From Pseudomonas sp. Irchel 3E13 (GTDB lineage Bacteria > Pseudomonadota > Gammaproteobacteria > Pseudomonadales > Pseudomonadaceae), in NCBI RefSeq assembly GCF_900187455.1, contig NZ_FYDX01000020.1:62001-126000 (forward strand): DNA of 64,000 nucleotides, written 5' to 3'. Shown piece after piece: positions 1 through 7,919 of the stretch (the stretch's first letter is position 1; the number at the start of each line of letters is the position of its first letter). Under the pieces are notes generated by a model, which worked only from the letters and a program-made list of their open reading frames with translations, did no database searches and was not told the DNA's origin. The translations under genes were made by a program, and so were the position numbers.

Positions 1-1800
1 GTCGAGCCGATGGCGATCTACCGGGCCGCCCGGCGGCTGGAGGAGCGGCTTGAGTTCGCGCCGTTTCCACTCTCGAAGCTTGCGCGGGTCCTGGCTTGGG
101 ACAGTCCTTTCAATCCGGCACGGCCGCTGCCGCCGGTCGGCGGACTGCCGCGCCTGCATGGCATCGAGCCGCACGAGGTCGACGTCACCCTGCCGCTGGG
201 CGAGCGCGTCGGCCACAGCCTGGTGCTGGGCACCACGCGCGTGGGCAAGACGCGGCTGGCCGAGTTGTTCATCACCCAGGACATCCGCCGCAAGGTCCGC
301 GGCGAGCACGAGGTGGTGATCGTCTTCGACCCCAAGGGCGATGCGGACCTGTTGAAGCGCATGTACGTCGAGGCCAAGCGCGCCGGGCGCGAAGGCGAGT
401 TCTACGTCTTTCATCTGGGCTGGCCGGACATCTCGGCGCGCTACAACGCCGTGGGCCGGTTCGGGCGGATCTCCGAGGTGGCCACGCGCATCGCCGGACA
501 GCTCTCGGGCGAAGGCAACAGCGCCGCGTTCCGCGAATTCGCCTGGCGCTTCGTCAACATCATCGCGCGCGCCCTGGTCGAGCTGGGGCAGCGGCCGGAC
601 TATCTGCTGATCCAGCGCCACGTCATCAACATCGACGCGCTGTTCATCGAGTACGCCCAGCACTACTTCGCCAGGAACGAGCCGAAGGCCTGGGAGGTCA
701 TCGTCCAGCTCGAAGCGAAGCTGAACGACAAGAACATCCCGCGCAACATGATCGGGCGCGAGAAGCGCGTGGTGGCCCTCGAACAGTACCTGTCCCAGGT
801 GCGCGTCTATGACCCCGTGCTCGACGGCCTGCGCAGCGCCGTGCGCTACGACCGGACGTACTTCGACAAGATCGTCGCCTCGCTGCTGCCGCTGCTGGAG
901 AAGCTCACCACCGGCAAGATCGCGCAACTGCTGGCGCCGAACTATTCCGACCTGTCCGACCCGCGGCCGATCTTCGACTGGATGCAGGTCATCCGCAAAC
1001 GCGCGGTGGTCTACGTGGGGCTGGACGCGCTGTCCGACGCCGAAGTCGCGGCGGCGGTGGGCAACTCGATGTTCAGCGACCTGGTCTCGGTCGCCGGCCA
1101 TATCTACAAGTTCGGCATCGACGACGGGCTGCCCGGCGCCGCCGCGGGCGCCAGGATTCCGATCAACGTCCACGCCGACGAATTCAATGAACTCATGGGC
1201 GACGAGTTCATCCCGATGGTCAACAAGGGCGGCGGTGCCGGCGTGCAGGTGACGGCCTACACGCAGACCCTGAGCGACATCGAGGCGCGCATCGGCAACC
1301 GTGCCAAGGCCGGCCAGGTGGTCGGCAACTTCAACAATCTGTTCATGCTGCGCGTGCGCGAGACCGCCACCGCCGAGCTGCTGACGCGACAACTGCCCAA
1401 GGTCGAGGTGTACGCCACGGCACTGATGAGCGGCGCCACCGACAGCTCCGACCCGCGCGGCAATACCGCGTTCACGTCCAACACCCAGGACCGCATCAGC
1501 AGCAACAGCGTGCCGCTGATCGAGCCGGCGCATGTGGTGGCGCTGCCCAAGGGGCAGTGCTTCGCGCTGAGCGAGGGCGGCAACCTCTGGAAAGTCCGCA
1601 TGCCGCTGCCCGCTCCCGACCCCGACGAAGCCATGCCGAAGGACCTGCAGGAGCTGGCCGGCTACATGCGTCAGCACTACGTCGAGGCGGGAGATTGGTG
1701 GGAGAACCAGGGCATCCCCGGCCTGCAGGACGAGGCGCTGCCCGACGACCTGCTGGACGACTTCAGGCAGATGGCCGCCGCTGAAGAGGAAGGAGCATGA
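1..1800 (+). CDS. ICE conjugative coupling protein, TraD-like (5' partial)
   Basis: ATPase that would link the relaxosome to the mating-pair channel during ICE transfer (type IV coupling protein, SXT/PFL_4695-like TraD family). The Walker A loop reads GTTRVGKT near residue 74 of the part starting at the ATG at base 10. A Walker B-like VFDPKGD follows at about 105, and a second acidic strand, HADEFNEL, lies in the C-terminal half. The reading frame is open upstream to base 1 and family members are around 700 residues, so the N-terminus with its membrane helices probably lies left of the window. The stop overlaps the next gene by four bases (ATGA), so the two are translationally coupled. Very GC-rich compared with the xyl genes that follow. 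Confidence 0.88.
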   Translation, partial: VEPMAIYRAARRLEERLEFAPFPLSKLARVLAWDSPFNPARPLPPVGGLPRLHGIEPHEVDVTLPLGERVGHSLVLGTTRVGKTRLAELFITQDIRRKVRGEHEVVIVFDPKGDADLLKRMYVEAKRAGREGEFYVFHLGWPDISARYNAVGRFGRISEVATRIAGQLSGEGNSAAFREFAWRFVNIIARALVELGQRPDYLLIQRHVINIDALFIEYAQHYFARNEPKAWEVIVQLEAKLNDKNIPRNMIGREKRVVALEQYLSQVRVYDPVLDGLRSAVRYDRTYFDKIVASLLPLLEKLTTGKIAQLLAPNYSDLSDPRPIFDWMQVIRKRAVVYVGLDALSDAEVAAAVGNSMFSDLVSVAGHIYKFGIDDGLPGAAAGARIPINVHADEFNELMGDEFIPMVNKGGGAGVQVTAYTQTLSDIEARIGNRAKAGQVVGNFNNLFMLRVRETATAELLTRQLPKVEVYATALMSGATDSSDPRGNTAFTSNTQDRISSNSVPLIEPAHVVALPKGQCFALSEGGNLWKVRMPLPAPDPDEAMPKDLQELAGYMRQHYVEAGDWWENQGIPGLQDEALPDDLLDDFRQMAAAEEEGA

Positions 1801-2546
1801 GCGATCCGGCCGTCGCGGCCCAGCGCCAGCAGCAAAGACAGCAAGGCCTGATCGCCGGCCTGGTCACGCTGCCGTTCCGCTTCTTCGGCGTGCTGTGCGG
1901 CGCGCTGCTGCTGTGCATCCTGATCGAATGCGTCGGCATGCACTTCTTCTGGCCCGAGCAGGGCTGGCGCCACGCGCAGGGTATGCTGCACTACGAGCTC
2001 GATCAGCTCTCCACGCATTTCACGCGCAGCGCGCTGGTGCAGGAGCCGGGGCGCACCGCGCACCGGCTGGTGGAGCAGGGCTACGACTGGCTGTTCGTGA
2101 AGAGCGGCCTGCTGGACTGGATACGCGACGCCTCGGCGCAGGCCCGCGCCGGCAGCCATCGCCCGAGCAAGGATCTCCGCTACTACATCGGCTTGGTCTA
2201 CGTGAACGTGGAGAGCTACCTGATCGCGGCGGCCTACACGACGCTGGTCTTCCTCGTGCGGCTGCTGGTGCTGTGCCTGACCCTGCCACTGTTCCTGATG
2301 GCCGCCTTCGTCGGGCTGGTGGACGGCCTGGTGCGCCGGGATGTGCGCCGCTTCGGCGCGGGACGCGAGTCGGGGTTCATCTATCACCGCGCCCGGGCCA
2401 GCCTGACCCCGCTGGCCGTGCTGCCGTGGGTGACTTACCTGGCACTGCCGGTCAGCGTAAACCCGCTGCTGATCCTGCTGCCCAGCGCGGCACTGCTCGG
2501 CGTGGCGGTGTGCATTGCGGCGGCGACGTTCAAGAAGTATCTGTAG
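1797..2546 (+). CDS. ICE membrane protein, PFL_4697-like family
   Basis: A 249-residue membrane protein always found next to the TraD-like coupling protein in this class of integrative conjugative element. A hydrophobic segment lies near residues 22-45 (rich in L, F, C and A), a second near 140-170 and a third pair near 200-240. The middle is hydrophilic and ends in a basic stretch (RRDVRRFGAGRE). Its exact role in mating is not established; the assignment rests on position, length and membrane layout. It is the last conjugation gene visible. The next thing downstream is the xyl operon, which suggests cargo inserted directly behind it. Confidence 0.8.
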   Translation: MSDPAVAAQRQQQRQQGLIAGLVTLPFRFFGVLCGALLLCILIECVGMHFFWPEQGWRHAQGMLHYELDQLSTHFTRSALVQEPGRTAHRLVEQGYDWLFVKSGLLDWIRDASAQARAGSHRPSKDLRYYIGLVYVNVESYLIAAAYTTLVFLVRLLVLCLTLPLFLMAAFVGLVDGLVRRDVRRFGAGRESGFIYHRARASLTPLAVLPWVTYLALPVSVNPLLILLPSAALLGVAVCIAAATFKKYL

Positions 2547-2621
2547 GTGCGACACGTTAATTTTGGTCAGCAGTTCCTTAACGGGCTGCAGTGTCCGGTT
2601 TGATAGGGATAAGTCCAGTCT

Positions 2622-2690
2622 TGCAAGAGGCGGATACAGGAGTGCAAAAAATGGATATCTCTAGAAAGGCCTACCCCTTAGGCTTTATGC
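2622..2690 (+). promoter_or_regulatory. Pm promoter with two XylS boxes
   Basis: Two direct repeats of the XylS-binding form TGCA-N6-GGNTA are seen: TGCAAGAGGCGGATA at 2622-2636 and TGCAAAAAATGGATA at 2643-2657, 21 bases apart. The downstream box ends about 21 bases before a -10-like TAGGCT (2679-2684). This is the known layout of the TOL meta-operon promoter Pm, which XylS activates with benzoate or toluate effectors. Transcription would begin near 2691. A GGAGG ribosome site follows at 2709-2713. Confidence 0.92.
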
Positions 2691-2714
2691 AACAGAAACA
2701 ATAATAATGGAGGC

Positions 2715-4082
2715 ATGACCATGACAATGCACCTGGGGCTCGACTATATAAATAGTCTCGTTGAAGAAGATGAGGATGAGGGCATCTACCGCTGCAAGCG
2801 CGAGATGTTCACCGACCCTCGGCTGTTCGATTTAGAGATGAAACACATCTTTGAGGGTAACTGGATTTATCTCGCCCACGAGAGCCAGATTCCCGAGAAG
2901 AACGACTATTACACCACGCAGATGGGCCGGCAGCCGATATTCATCACACGCAACAAAGATGGTGAGCTCAATGCCTTCATCAATGCCTGCAGTCACCGCG
3001 GCGCCACGCTCTGTCGCTTTAGGAGTGGAAACAAGGCCACCCACACCTGCTCGTTCCACGGCTGGACCTTCAGCAATTCGGGCAAGCTGCTCAAGGTCAA
3101 AGACCCCAAGGGCGCCGGCTATCCGGACAGCTTCGACTGTGACGGCTCGCACGACCTGAAGAAAGTTGCGCGCTTTGCTTCCTACCGCGGATTTCTATTC
3201 GGCAGCCTGCGCGAGGACGTCGCCCCGTTGGAAGAGTTCCTCGGCGAGTCGAGGAAGGTCATCGACATGGTCGTCGACCAGTCGCCCGAAGGTCTGGAAG
3301 TGCTGCGCGGTTCCAGTACCTATGTTTACGAAGGCAACTGGAAAGTGCAGGTCGAGAACGGTGCCGACGGCTACCACGTCAGTACTGTTCACTGGAACTA
3401 CGCCGCCACCCAGCAGCAGCGCAAGCTAAGAGAAGCGGGCGATGATATTCGCGCCATGAGCGCCAGTAGCTGGGGCGGGGATGGCGGCGGTTTCTACTCC
3501 TTTGAAAACGGCCACCAGATGGTCTGGGCACGCTGGGGTGACCCGAAAAACCGCCCGCTGTTCGCCGAGCGAGATCGCTTAGCCAGCGAGTTTGGTGAAG
3601 CCCGTGCCGACTGGATGATCGGCGTCTCCCGCAACCTCTGCCTCTACCCGAACCTCTACCTGATGGACCAGTTCGGCTCGCAGTTGCGTATCACCCGTCC
3701 GCTGTCGGTGGATAGAACCGAAATCACCATCTACTGCATCGCGCCCAAAGGCGAAAGCGCCGAGGCGCGTGCCCGCCGTGTCCGTCAGTACGAGGACTTC
3801 TTCAATGTTAGCGGCATGGCCACCCCGGACGACCTGGAGGAATTCCGCGCCTGCCAGGAGGGCTTCGCCGGCGGGGGGATGAACGACATGTCCCGTGGCG
3901 CCAAACACTGGATCGAGGGGCCGGACGAGGGCGCGAAGGAGATCGATCTGCATCCGAAGCTGAGCGGTGTCCGCTCGGAAGACGAAGGCCTGTTCGTCAT
4001 GCAGCACAAGTACTGGCAACAGCAGATGATCAAGGCCGTCAAGGCAGAACAGGATCGGCTGATCCATGCGGAGGGCGTGTAA
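2715..4082 (+). CDS. xylX: toluate/benzoate 1,2-dioxygenase large subunit
   Basis: Alpha subunit of the ring-hydroxylating dioxygenase that adds O2 to benzoate or toluates to form the cis-1,2-dihydrodiol. The Rieske centre ligands are Cys92, His94, Cys112 and His115 (C-S-H and C-S-F-H motifs). The mononuclear iron site shows Asp218, His221 and His226 in a GADGYHVSTVHW stretch. The length of 455 residues fits XylX/BenA, and the protein closely resembles XylX of plasmid pWW0. The start chosen gives the MTMTMH N-terminus used for XylX. The GGAGG at 2709-2713 is only one base before this ATG, so ATG 2721 or 2727 may be the real start. First gene of the meta operon; xylY begins right after its stop. 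Confidence 0.95.
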   Translation: MTMTMHLGLDYINSLVEEDEDEGIYRCKREMFTDPRLFDLEMKHIFEGNWIYLAHESQIPEKNDYYTTQMGRQPIFITRNKDGELNAFINACSHRGATLCRFRSGNKATHTCSFHGWTFSNSGKLLKVKDPKGAGYPDSFDCDGSHDLKKVARFASYRGFLFGSLREDVAPLEEFLGESRKVIDMVVDQSPEGLEVLRGSSTYVYEGNWKVQVENGADGYHVSTVHWNYAATQQQRKLREAGDDIRAMSASSWGGDGGGFYSFENGHQMVWARWGDPKNRPLFAERDRLASEFGEARADWMIGVSRNLCLYPNLYLMDQFGSQLRITRPLSVDRTEITIYCIAPKGESAEARARRVRQYEDFFNVSGMATPDDLEEFRACQEGFAGGGMNDMSRGAKHWIEGPDEGAKEIDLHPKLSGVRSEDEGLFVMQHKYWQQQMIKAVKAEQDRLIHAEGV

Positions 4083-4571
4083 ATGACTATCTCCTACGAA
4101 GCCGTGCGCGATTTCCTTTACCGCGAAGCACGCTATCTCGACGACAAGCAGTGGGAAAGCTGGCTGGAAATGTACGCGCCGGACGCCACTTTCTGGATGC
4201 CGGCCTGGGACGACCGCGACCAATTGACCGAAGACCCGCAGAGCCAGATCTCGCTGATTTGGTACGGCAATCGCGGTGGCCTAGAGGATCGGGTGTTCCG
4301 CATCAAGACCGAGCGCTCCAGTGCCACCATTCCGGACACCCGAACCAGCCACAACATCAGCAATCTGGAGCTGCTCGAGCAGTCCGGCGGCTTCTGTAAG
4401 CTGCGCTACAACTGGCACACCATGAGTTATCGGTACAAGACGGTGGACCACTTCTTTGGCACCAACTTCTGCACCCTCGACACATGTGGCGAGACCCCGC
4501 TGATTAAGGCCAAGAAGGTCGTGCTGAAGAACGACTACATCCGCCAAGTTATCGATGTATACCACGTCTGA
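4083..4571 (+). CDS. xylY: toluate/benzoate 1,2-dioxygenase small subunit
   Basis: Beta subunit of the toluate dioxygenase, forming the alpha3-beta3 oxygenase with XylX. The 162 residues match the family length. It has the SnoaL/NTF2-like sandwich pattern starting with VRDFLYREARYLDDKQWESW, typical of aromatic dioxygenase beta subunits, which carry no cofactor. The ATG lies directly after the xylX stop (TAAATG), and xylZ starts nine bases beyond its own stop, so the three subunits are co-translated. Confidence 0.95.
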   Translation: MTISYEAVRDFLYREARYLDDKQWESWLEMYAPDATFWMPAWDDRDQLTEDPQSQISLIWYGNRGGLEDRVFRIKTERSSATIPDTRTSHNISNLELLEQSGGFCKLRYNWHTMSYRYKTVDHFFGTNFCTLDTCGETPLIKAKKVVLKNDYIRQVIDVYHV

Positions 4572-4580
4572 GGTGCCGCC

Positions 4581-5591
4581 ATGACACACAAGGTTGCACT
4601 GAACTTCGAAGACGGCGTCACTCGTTTCATCGATGCTAATGCTGGCGAGACTGTTGCTGATGCAGCCTACCGCCAAGGCATCAATTTACCCCTGGACTGC
4701 CGAGACGGTGCATGCGGCGCCTGCAAATGCTTCGCCGAGAGCGGCCGCTACAGCCTCGGCGAGGAGTATATCGAGGATGCACTTAGCGAAGCCGAAGCCG
4801 AGCAGGGCTACGTGCTGACCTGCCAGATGCGCGCCGAAAGCGACTGCGTGATTCGCGTTCCGGCCGCATCGGACGTCTGCAAGACCCAGCAGGCCAGCTA
4901 TCAGGCAGCGATCAGCAACGTGCGTCAGCTGTCCGAGAGCACCATCGCGCTGTCTATCAAAAGCGCATCGCTGAACCAGTTGGCGTTCCTGCCAGGCCAG
5001 TACGTCAATCTGCAAGTGCCGGGCAGCGACCAGACCCGCGCCTATTCCTTCAGCTCGCTGCAAAAGGATGGCGAGGTCGGCTTCCTGATCCGCAACGTGC
5101 CGGGCGGGCTGATGAGCAGTTTCCTGACCAGCCTCGCCAAGGTCGGCGATAGCGTCAGTCTGGCTGGACCGCTGGGCGCGTTCTATCTGCGCGAGATCAA
5201 GCGGCCGCTGCTGTTGCTGGCGGGTGGTACCGGCCTAGCGCCGTTCACCGCGATGCTGGAGAAGATCGCCGAGCAGGGCAGCGAGCACCCGCTCCATCTG
5301 ATCTACGGCGTCACCCATGACCACGACCTGGTCGAAATGGACAAGCTAGAGGCATTCGCCGCGCGCATTCCCAACTTCAGCTACACCGCCTGCGTCGCCA
5401 GCCCGGACAGCGCCTATCCGCAAAAGGGCTATGTGACCCAGTACATCGAGCCCAAACACCTCAACGGCGGTGAGGTAGATGTCTACCTTTGCGGTCCGCC
5501 ACCGATGGTCGAGGCGGTCAGTCAGTACATCCGGGCACAGGGCATCCAGCCGGCCAATTTCTATTATGAGAAGTTCGCCGCCAGCGCCTAG
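4581..5591 (+). CDS. xylZ: toluate 1,2-dioxygenase electron transfer component
   Basis: NADH:acceptor reductase that feeds electrons to XylXY. The N-terminal third is a plant-type [2Fe-2S] ferredoxin with Cys40, Cys45, Cys48 and Cys81. The rest is an FAD/NADH reductase, with the FAD-binding RAYSFSS near residue 153, the NAD-binding GGTGLAPF near 215 and the C-terminal CGPPPMV. The 336 residues match XylZ/BenC exactly in architecture. It is followed by a strong stem-loop (5602-5626), so downstream genes may be expressed at a lower level. Confidence 0.95.
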   Translation: MTHKVALNFEDGVTRFIDANAGETVADAAYRQGINLPLDCRDGACGACKCFAESGRYSLGEEYIEDALSEAEAEQGYVLTCQMRAESDCVIRVPAASDVCKTQQASYQAAISNVRQLSESTIALSIKSASLNQLAFLPGQYVNLQVPGSDQTRAYSFSSLQKDGEVGFLIRNVPGGLMSSFLTSLAKVGDSVSLAGPLGAFYLREIKRPLLLLAGGTGLAPFTAMLEKIAEQGSEHPLHLIYGVTHDHDLVEMDKLEAFAARIPNFSYTACVASPDSAYPQKGYVTQYIEPKHLNGGEVDVYLCGPPPMVEAVSQYIRAQGIQPANFYYEKFAASA

Positions 5592-5601
5592 AGGCTCCTT
5601 T

Positions 5602-5635
5602 GGTCCGCTTACTAGGTGAGCGGGCCTGTTTTATT
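5602..5635 (+). terminator. intrinsic-terminator-like hairpin between xylZ and xylL
   Basis: The left arm GGTCCGCTTAC (5602-5612) pairs with GTGAGCGGGCC (5616-5626) over 11 positions, two of them G-U, closing a 3-base loop. A T-rich tail (TGTTTTATT) follows at 5627-5635. It begins 10 bases after the xylZ stop. Its form is that of a Rho-independent terminator, but because the meta operon continues it probably acts as a partial terminator or an RNA-processing/stability element. Confidence 0.7.
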
Positions 5636-5705
5636 CGGGCAGTAGGGCCCAGGTTCTCTACGAACTTTCCCAAATTGCATCCGGGCTACACAACCGAGGT
5701 GGTTC

Positions 5706-6482
5706 ATGAACAAACGTTTCCAGGGCAAGGTTGCCGTTATCACCGGCGCCGCCCAGGGCATCGGTCGCCGCGTGGCCGAACGGATGGCGGCCGAAGGCGG
5801 TCGACTGCTGCTGGTCGACCGTTCCGAGCTAATACATGAGCTGGCCGACGAACTGGTCGGAGTTGCTGAGGTGCTGACCCTGACCGCCGACCTTGAGCAG
5901 TTCGCCGAGTGCCAACGGGTGATGGCGGCGGCGCTCGAGCGCTTCGGTCGTCTGGATATTCTGATCAACAACGTTGGCGGCACCATTTGGGCTAAGCCAT
6001 TCGAGCATTACCAGGAACGCGAGATCGAGGCCGAAGTGCGGCGTTCACTGTTTCCTACCCTATGGTGCTGCCACGCCGCGCTGGCGCCAATGATCGAGCA
6101 GGGCAGTGGCGCCATCGTAAATGTTTCCTCCGTTGCCACGCGCGGGATCCATCGCGTGCCTTACGGCGCGGCGAAGGGTGGCGTTAACGCCCTGACCGCC
6201 TGTCTGGCCTTTGAAACCGCCGAGCGCGGCATCCGCGTCAACGCCACCGCACCGGGTGGCACCGAGGCGCCGCCACGGCGGATTCCGCGCAATAGCGCCG
6301 AGCCGAGTGAGCAGGAGAAGGTCTGGTACCAGCAGATCGTCGACCAGTCCCTCGACAGCAGCCTTATGAAACGCTACGGAAGCATTGACGAGCAGGTCGA
6401 GGCAATTCTGTTCCTTGCTTCTGACGCCGCCTCCTACATCACCGGTATAACTCTTCCGGTGGCAGGGGGAGACCTCGGTTGA
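5706..6482 (+). CDS. xylL: cis-dihydrodiol (benzoate diol) dehydrogenase
   Basis: Short-chain dehydrogenase that oxidises and decarboxylates the dihydroxycyclohexadiene carboxylate made by XylXYZ, giving (methyl)catechol and NADH. Seen: the nucleotide-binding GAAQGIG at residues 14-20, the NNVG structural motif near 88-91, and the catalytic Ser around 141-142, Tyr153 and Lys157 (YGAAK). The 258 residues are the normal size. GAGG about nine bases before the ATG supports the start. It lies 114 bases after xylZ, beyond the hairpin. Confidence 0.95.
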   Translation: MNKRFQGKVAVITGAAQGIGRRVAERMAAEGGRLLLVDRSELIHELADELVGVAEVLTLTADLEQFAECQRVMAAALERFGRLDILINNVGGTIWAKPFEHYQEREIEAEVRRSLFPTLWCCHAALAPMIEQGSGAIVNVSSVATRGIHRVPYGAAKGGVNALTACLAFETAERGIRVNATAPGGTEAPPRRIPRNSAEPSEQEKVWYQQIVDQSLDSSLMKRYGSIDEQVEAILFLASDAASYITGITLPVAGGDLG

Positions 6483-6626
6483 CCCTTATGTCTGGTTAAG
6501 AAGAGAAATCGACATGCGAAGAAGCAACGTACATGAGGTCCCTGACGCTCATTTTCGGGGTTTTGCCGGCATCACCCAGAGCTGTTGGGGGATACTTCCG
6601 TCATGTTTAGTGTATCTGGGATGAAT

Positions 6627-6965
6627 ATGAACAGTGCCGGCTACGAGGTGTTCGAAGTGCTAAGCGGCCAGTCATTCCGCTGCGCGGAGGGCCAGTCGGT
6701 GCTGCGCGCCATGGAAGCCCAGGGCAAGCGCTGCATACCGGTGGGCTGTCGCGGTGGCGGTTGCGGCCTTTGTAGAGTGCGGGTGCTCAGCGGAGCCTAC
6801 CGGAGCGGACGCATGAGCCGCGGTCACGTGCCGGCCAAGGCCGCCGCCGAAGGCCTGGCCCTGGCCTGTCAAGTGTTTCCGCAAACCGACTTGACCATCG
6901 AGTACTTTCGCCACGTTGGCGGAAACAAACCTGACAACAAGAACTATGAAGAGGTGACGTCATGA
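6627..6965 (+). CDS. xylT: [2Fe-2S] ferredoxin that reactivates catechol 2,3-dioxygenase
   Basis: Plant-type ferredoxin of 112 residues. In the TOL pathway it re-reduces the active-site iron of XylE after oxidation by substituted catechols. Cluster cysteines are Cys41, Cys46, Cys49 and Cys81, in a CRGGGCGLC motif plus a downstream ACQV. The start gives the MNSAGYEV N-terminus of known XylT. In-frame ATGs at 6603 and 6621 are also possible, and no ribosome site clearly decides. Its stop overlaps xylE by four bases (ATGA), coupling the two partners. Confidence 0.92.
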
Positions 6966-7885
6966 ACAAAGGTGTAATGCGACCGGGCCATGTGCAGCTG
7001 CGTGTACTGGACATGAGCAAGGCCCTGGAACACTACGTCGAGTTGCTGGGCCTGATCGAGATGGACCGTGACGACCAGGGCCGTGTCTATCTGAAGGCTT
7101 GGACCGAAGTGGATAAGTTTTCCCTGGTGCTACGCGAGGCTGACGAGCCGGGCATGGATTTTATGGGTTTCAAGGTTGTGGATGAGGATGCTCTCCGGCA
7201 ACTGGAGCGGGATCTGATGGCATATGGCTGTGCCGTTGAGCAGCTACCCGCAGGTGAACTGAACAGTTGTGGCCGGCGCGTGCGCTTCCAGGCCCCCTCC
7301 GGGCATCACTTCGAGTTGTATGCAGACAAGGAATATACTGGAAAGTGGGGTTTGAATGACGTCAATCCCGAGGCATGGCCGCGCGATCTGAAAGGTATGG
7401 CGGCTGTGCGTTTCGACCACGCCCTCATGTATGGCGACGAATTGCCGGCGACCTATGACCTGTTCACCAAGGTGCTCGGCTTCTATCTGGCCGAACAGGT
7501 GCTGGACGAAAATGGCACGCGCGTCGCCCAGTTTCTCAGTCTGTCGACCAAGGCCCACGACGTGGCCTTCATTCACCATCCGGAAAAAGGCCGCCTCCAT
7601 CATGTGTCCTTCCACCTCGAAACCTGGGAAGACTTGCTTCGCGCCGCCGACCTGATCTCCATGACCGACACATCTATCGATATCGGCCCAACCCGCCACG
7701 GCCTCACTCACGGCAAGACCATCTACTTCTTCGACCCGTCCGGTAACCGCAACGAAGTGTTCTGCGGGGGAGATTACAACTACCCGGACCACAAACCGGT
7801 GACCTGGACCACCGACCAGCTGGGCAAGGCGATCTTTTACCACGACCGCATTCTCAACGAACGATTCATGACCGTGCTGACCTGA
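6962..7885 (+). CDS. xylE: catechol 2,3-dioxygenase
   Basis: Extradiol dioxygenase that cleaves catechol beside the two hydroxyls to the yellow 2-hydroxymuconic semialdehyde. The protein is exactly 307 residues. The Fe(II) ligands His153, His214 and Glu265 all fall at the positions known for XylE, and His246 and Tyr255 are also present in the active-site region. It consists of two vicinal-oxygen-chelate modules, of which the second is catalytic. It overlaps xylT by four bases. Product goes either to XylG (dehydrogenase branch) or XylF (hydrolytic branch). Confidence 0.98.
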
Positions 7886-7919
7886 TGGTCCGGTACGACT
7901 TATTGCAGAGATTGCGCAG

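Noticed and set aside
1677..2555. 292-codon minus-strand frame opposite the ICE membrane protein
   Set aside because: Rich in H, Q, R and A without a domain; the plus-strand gene has the expected membrane helices and overlap with the TraD-like gene.
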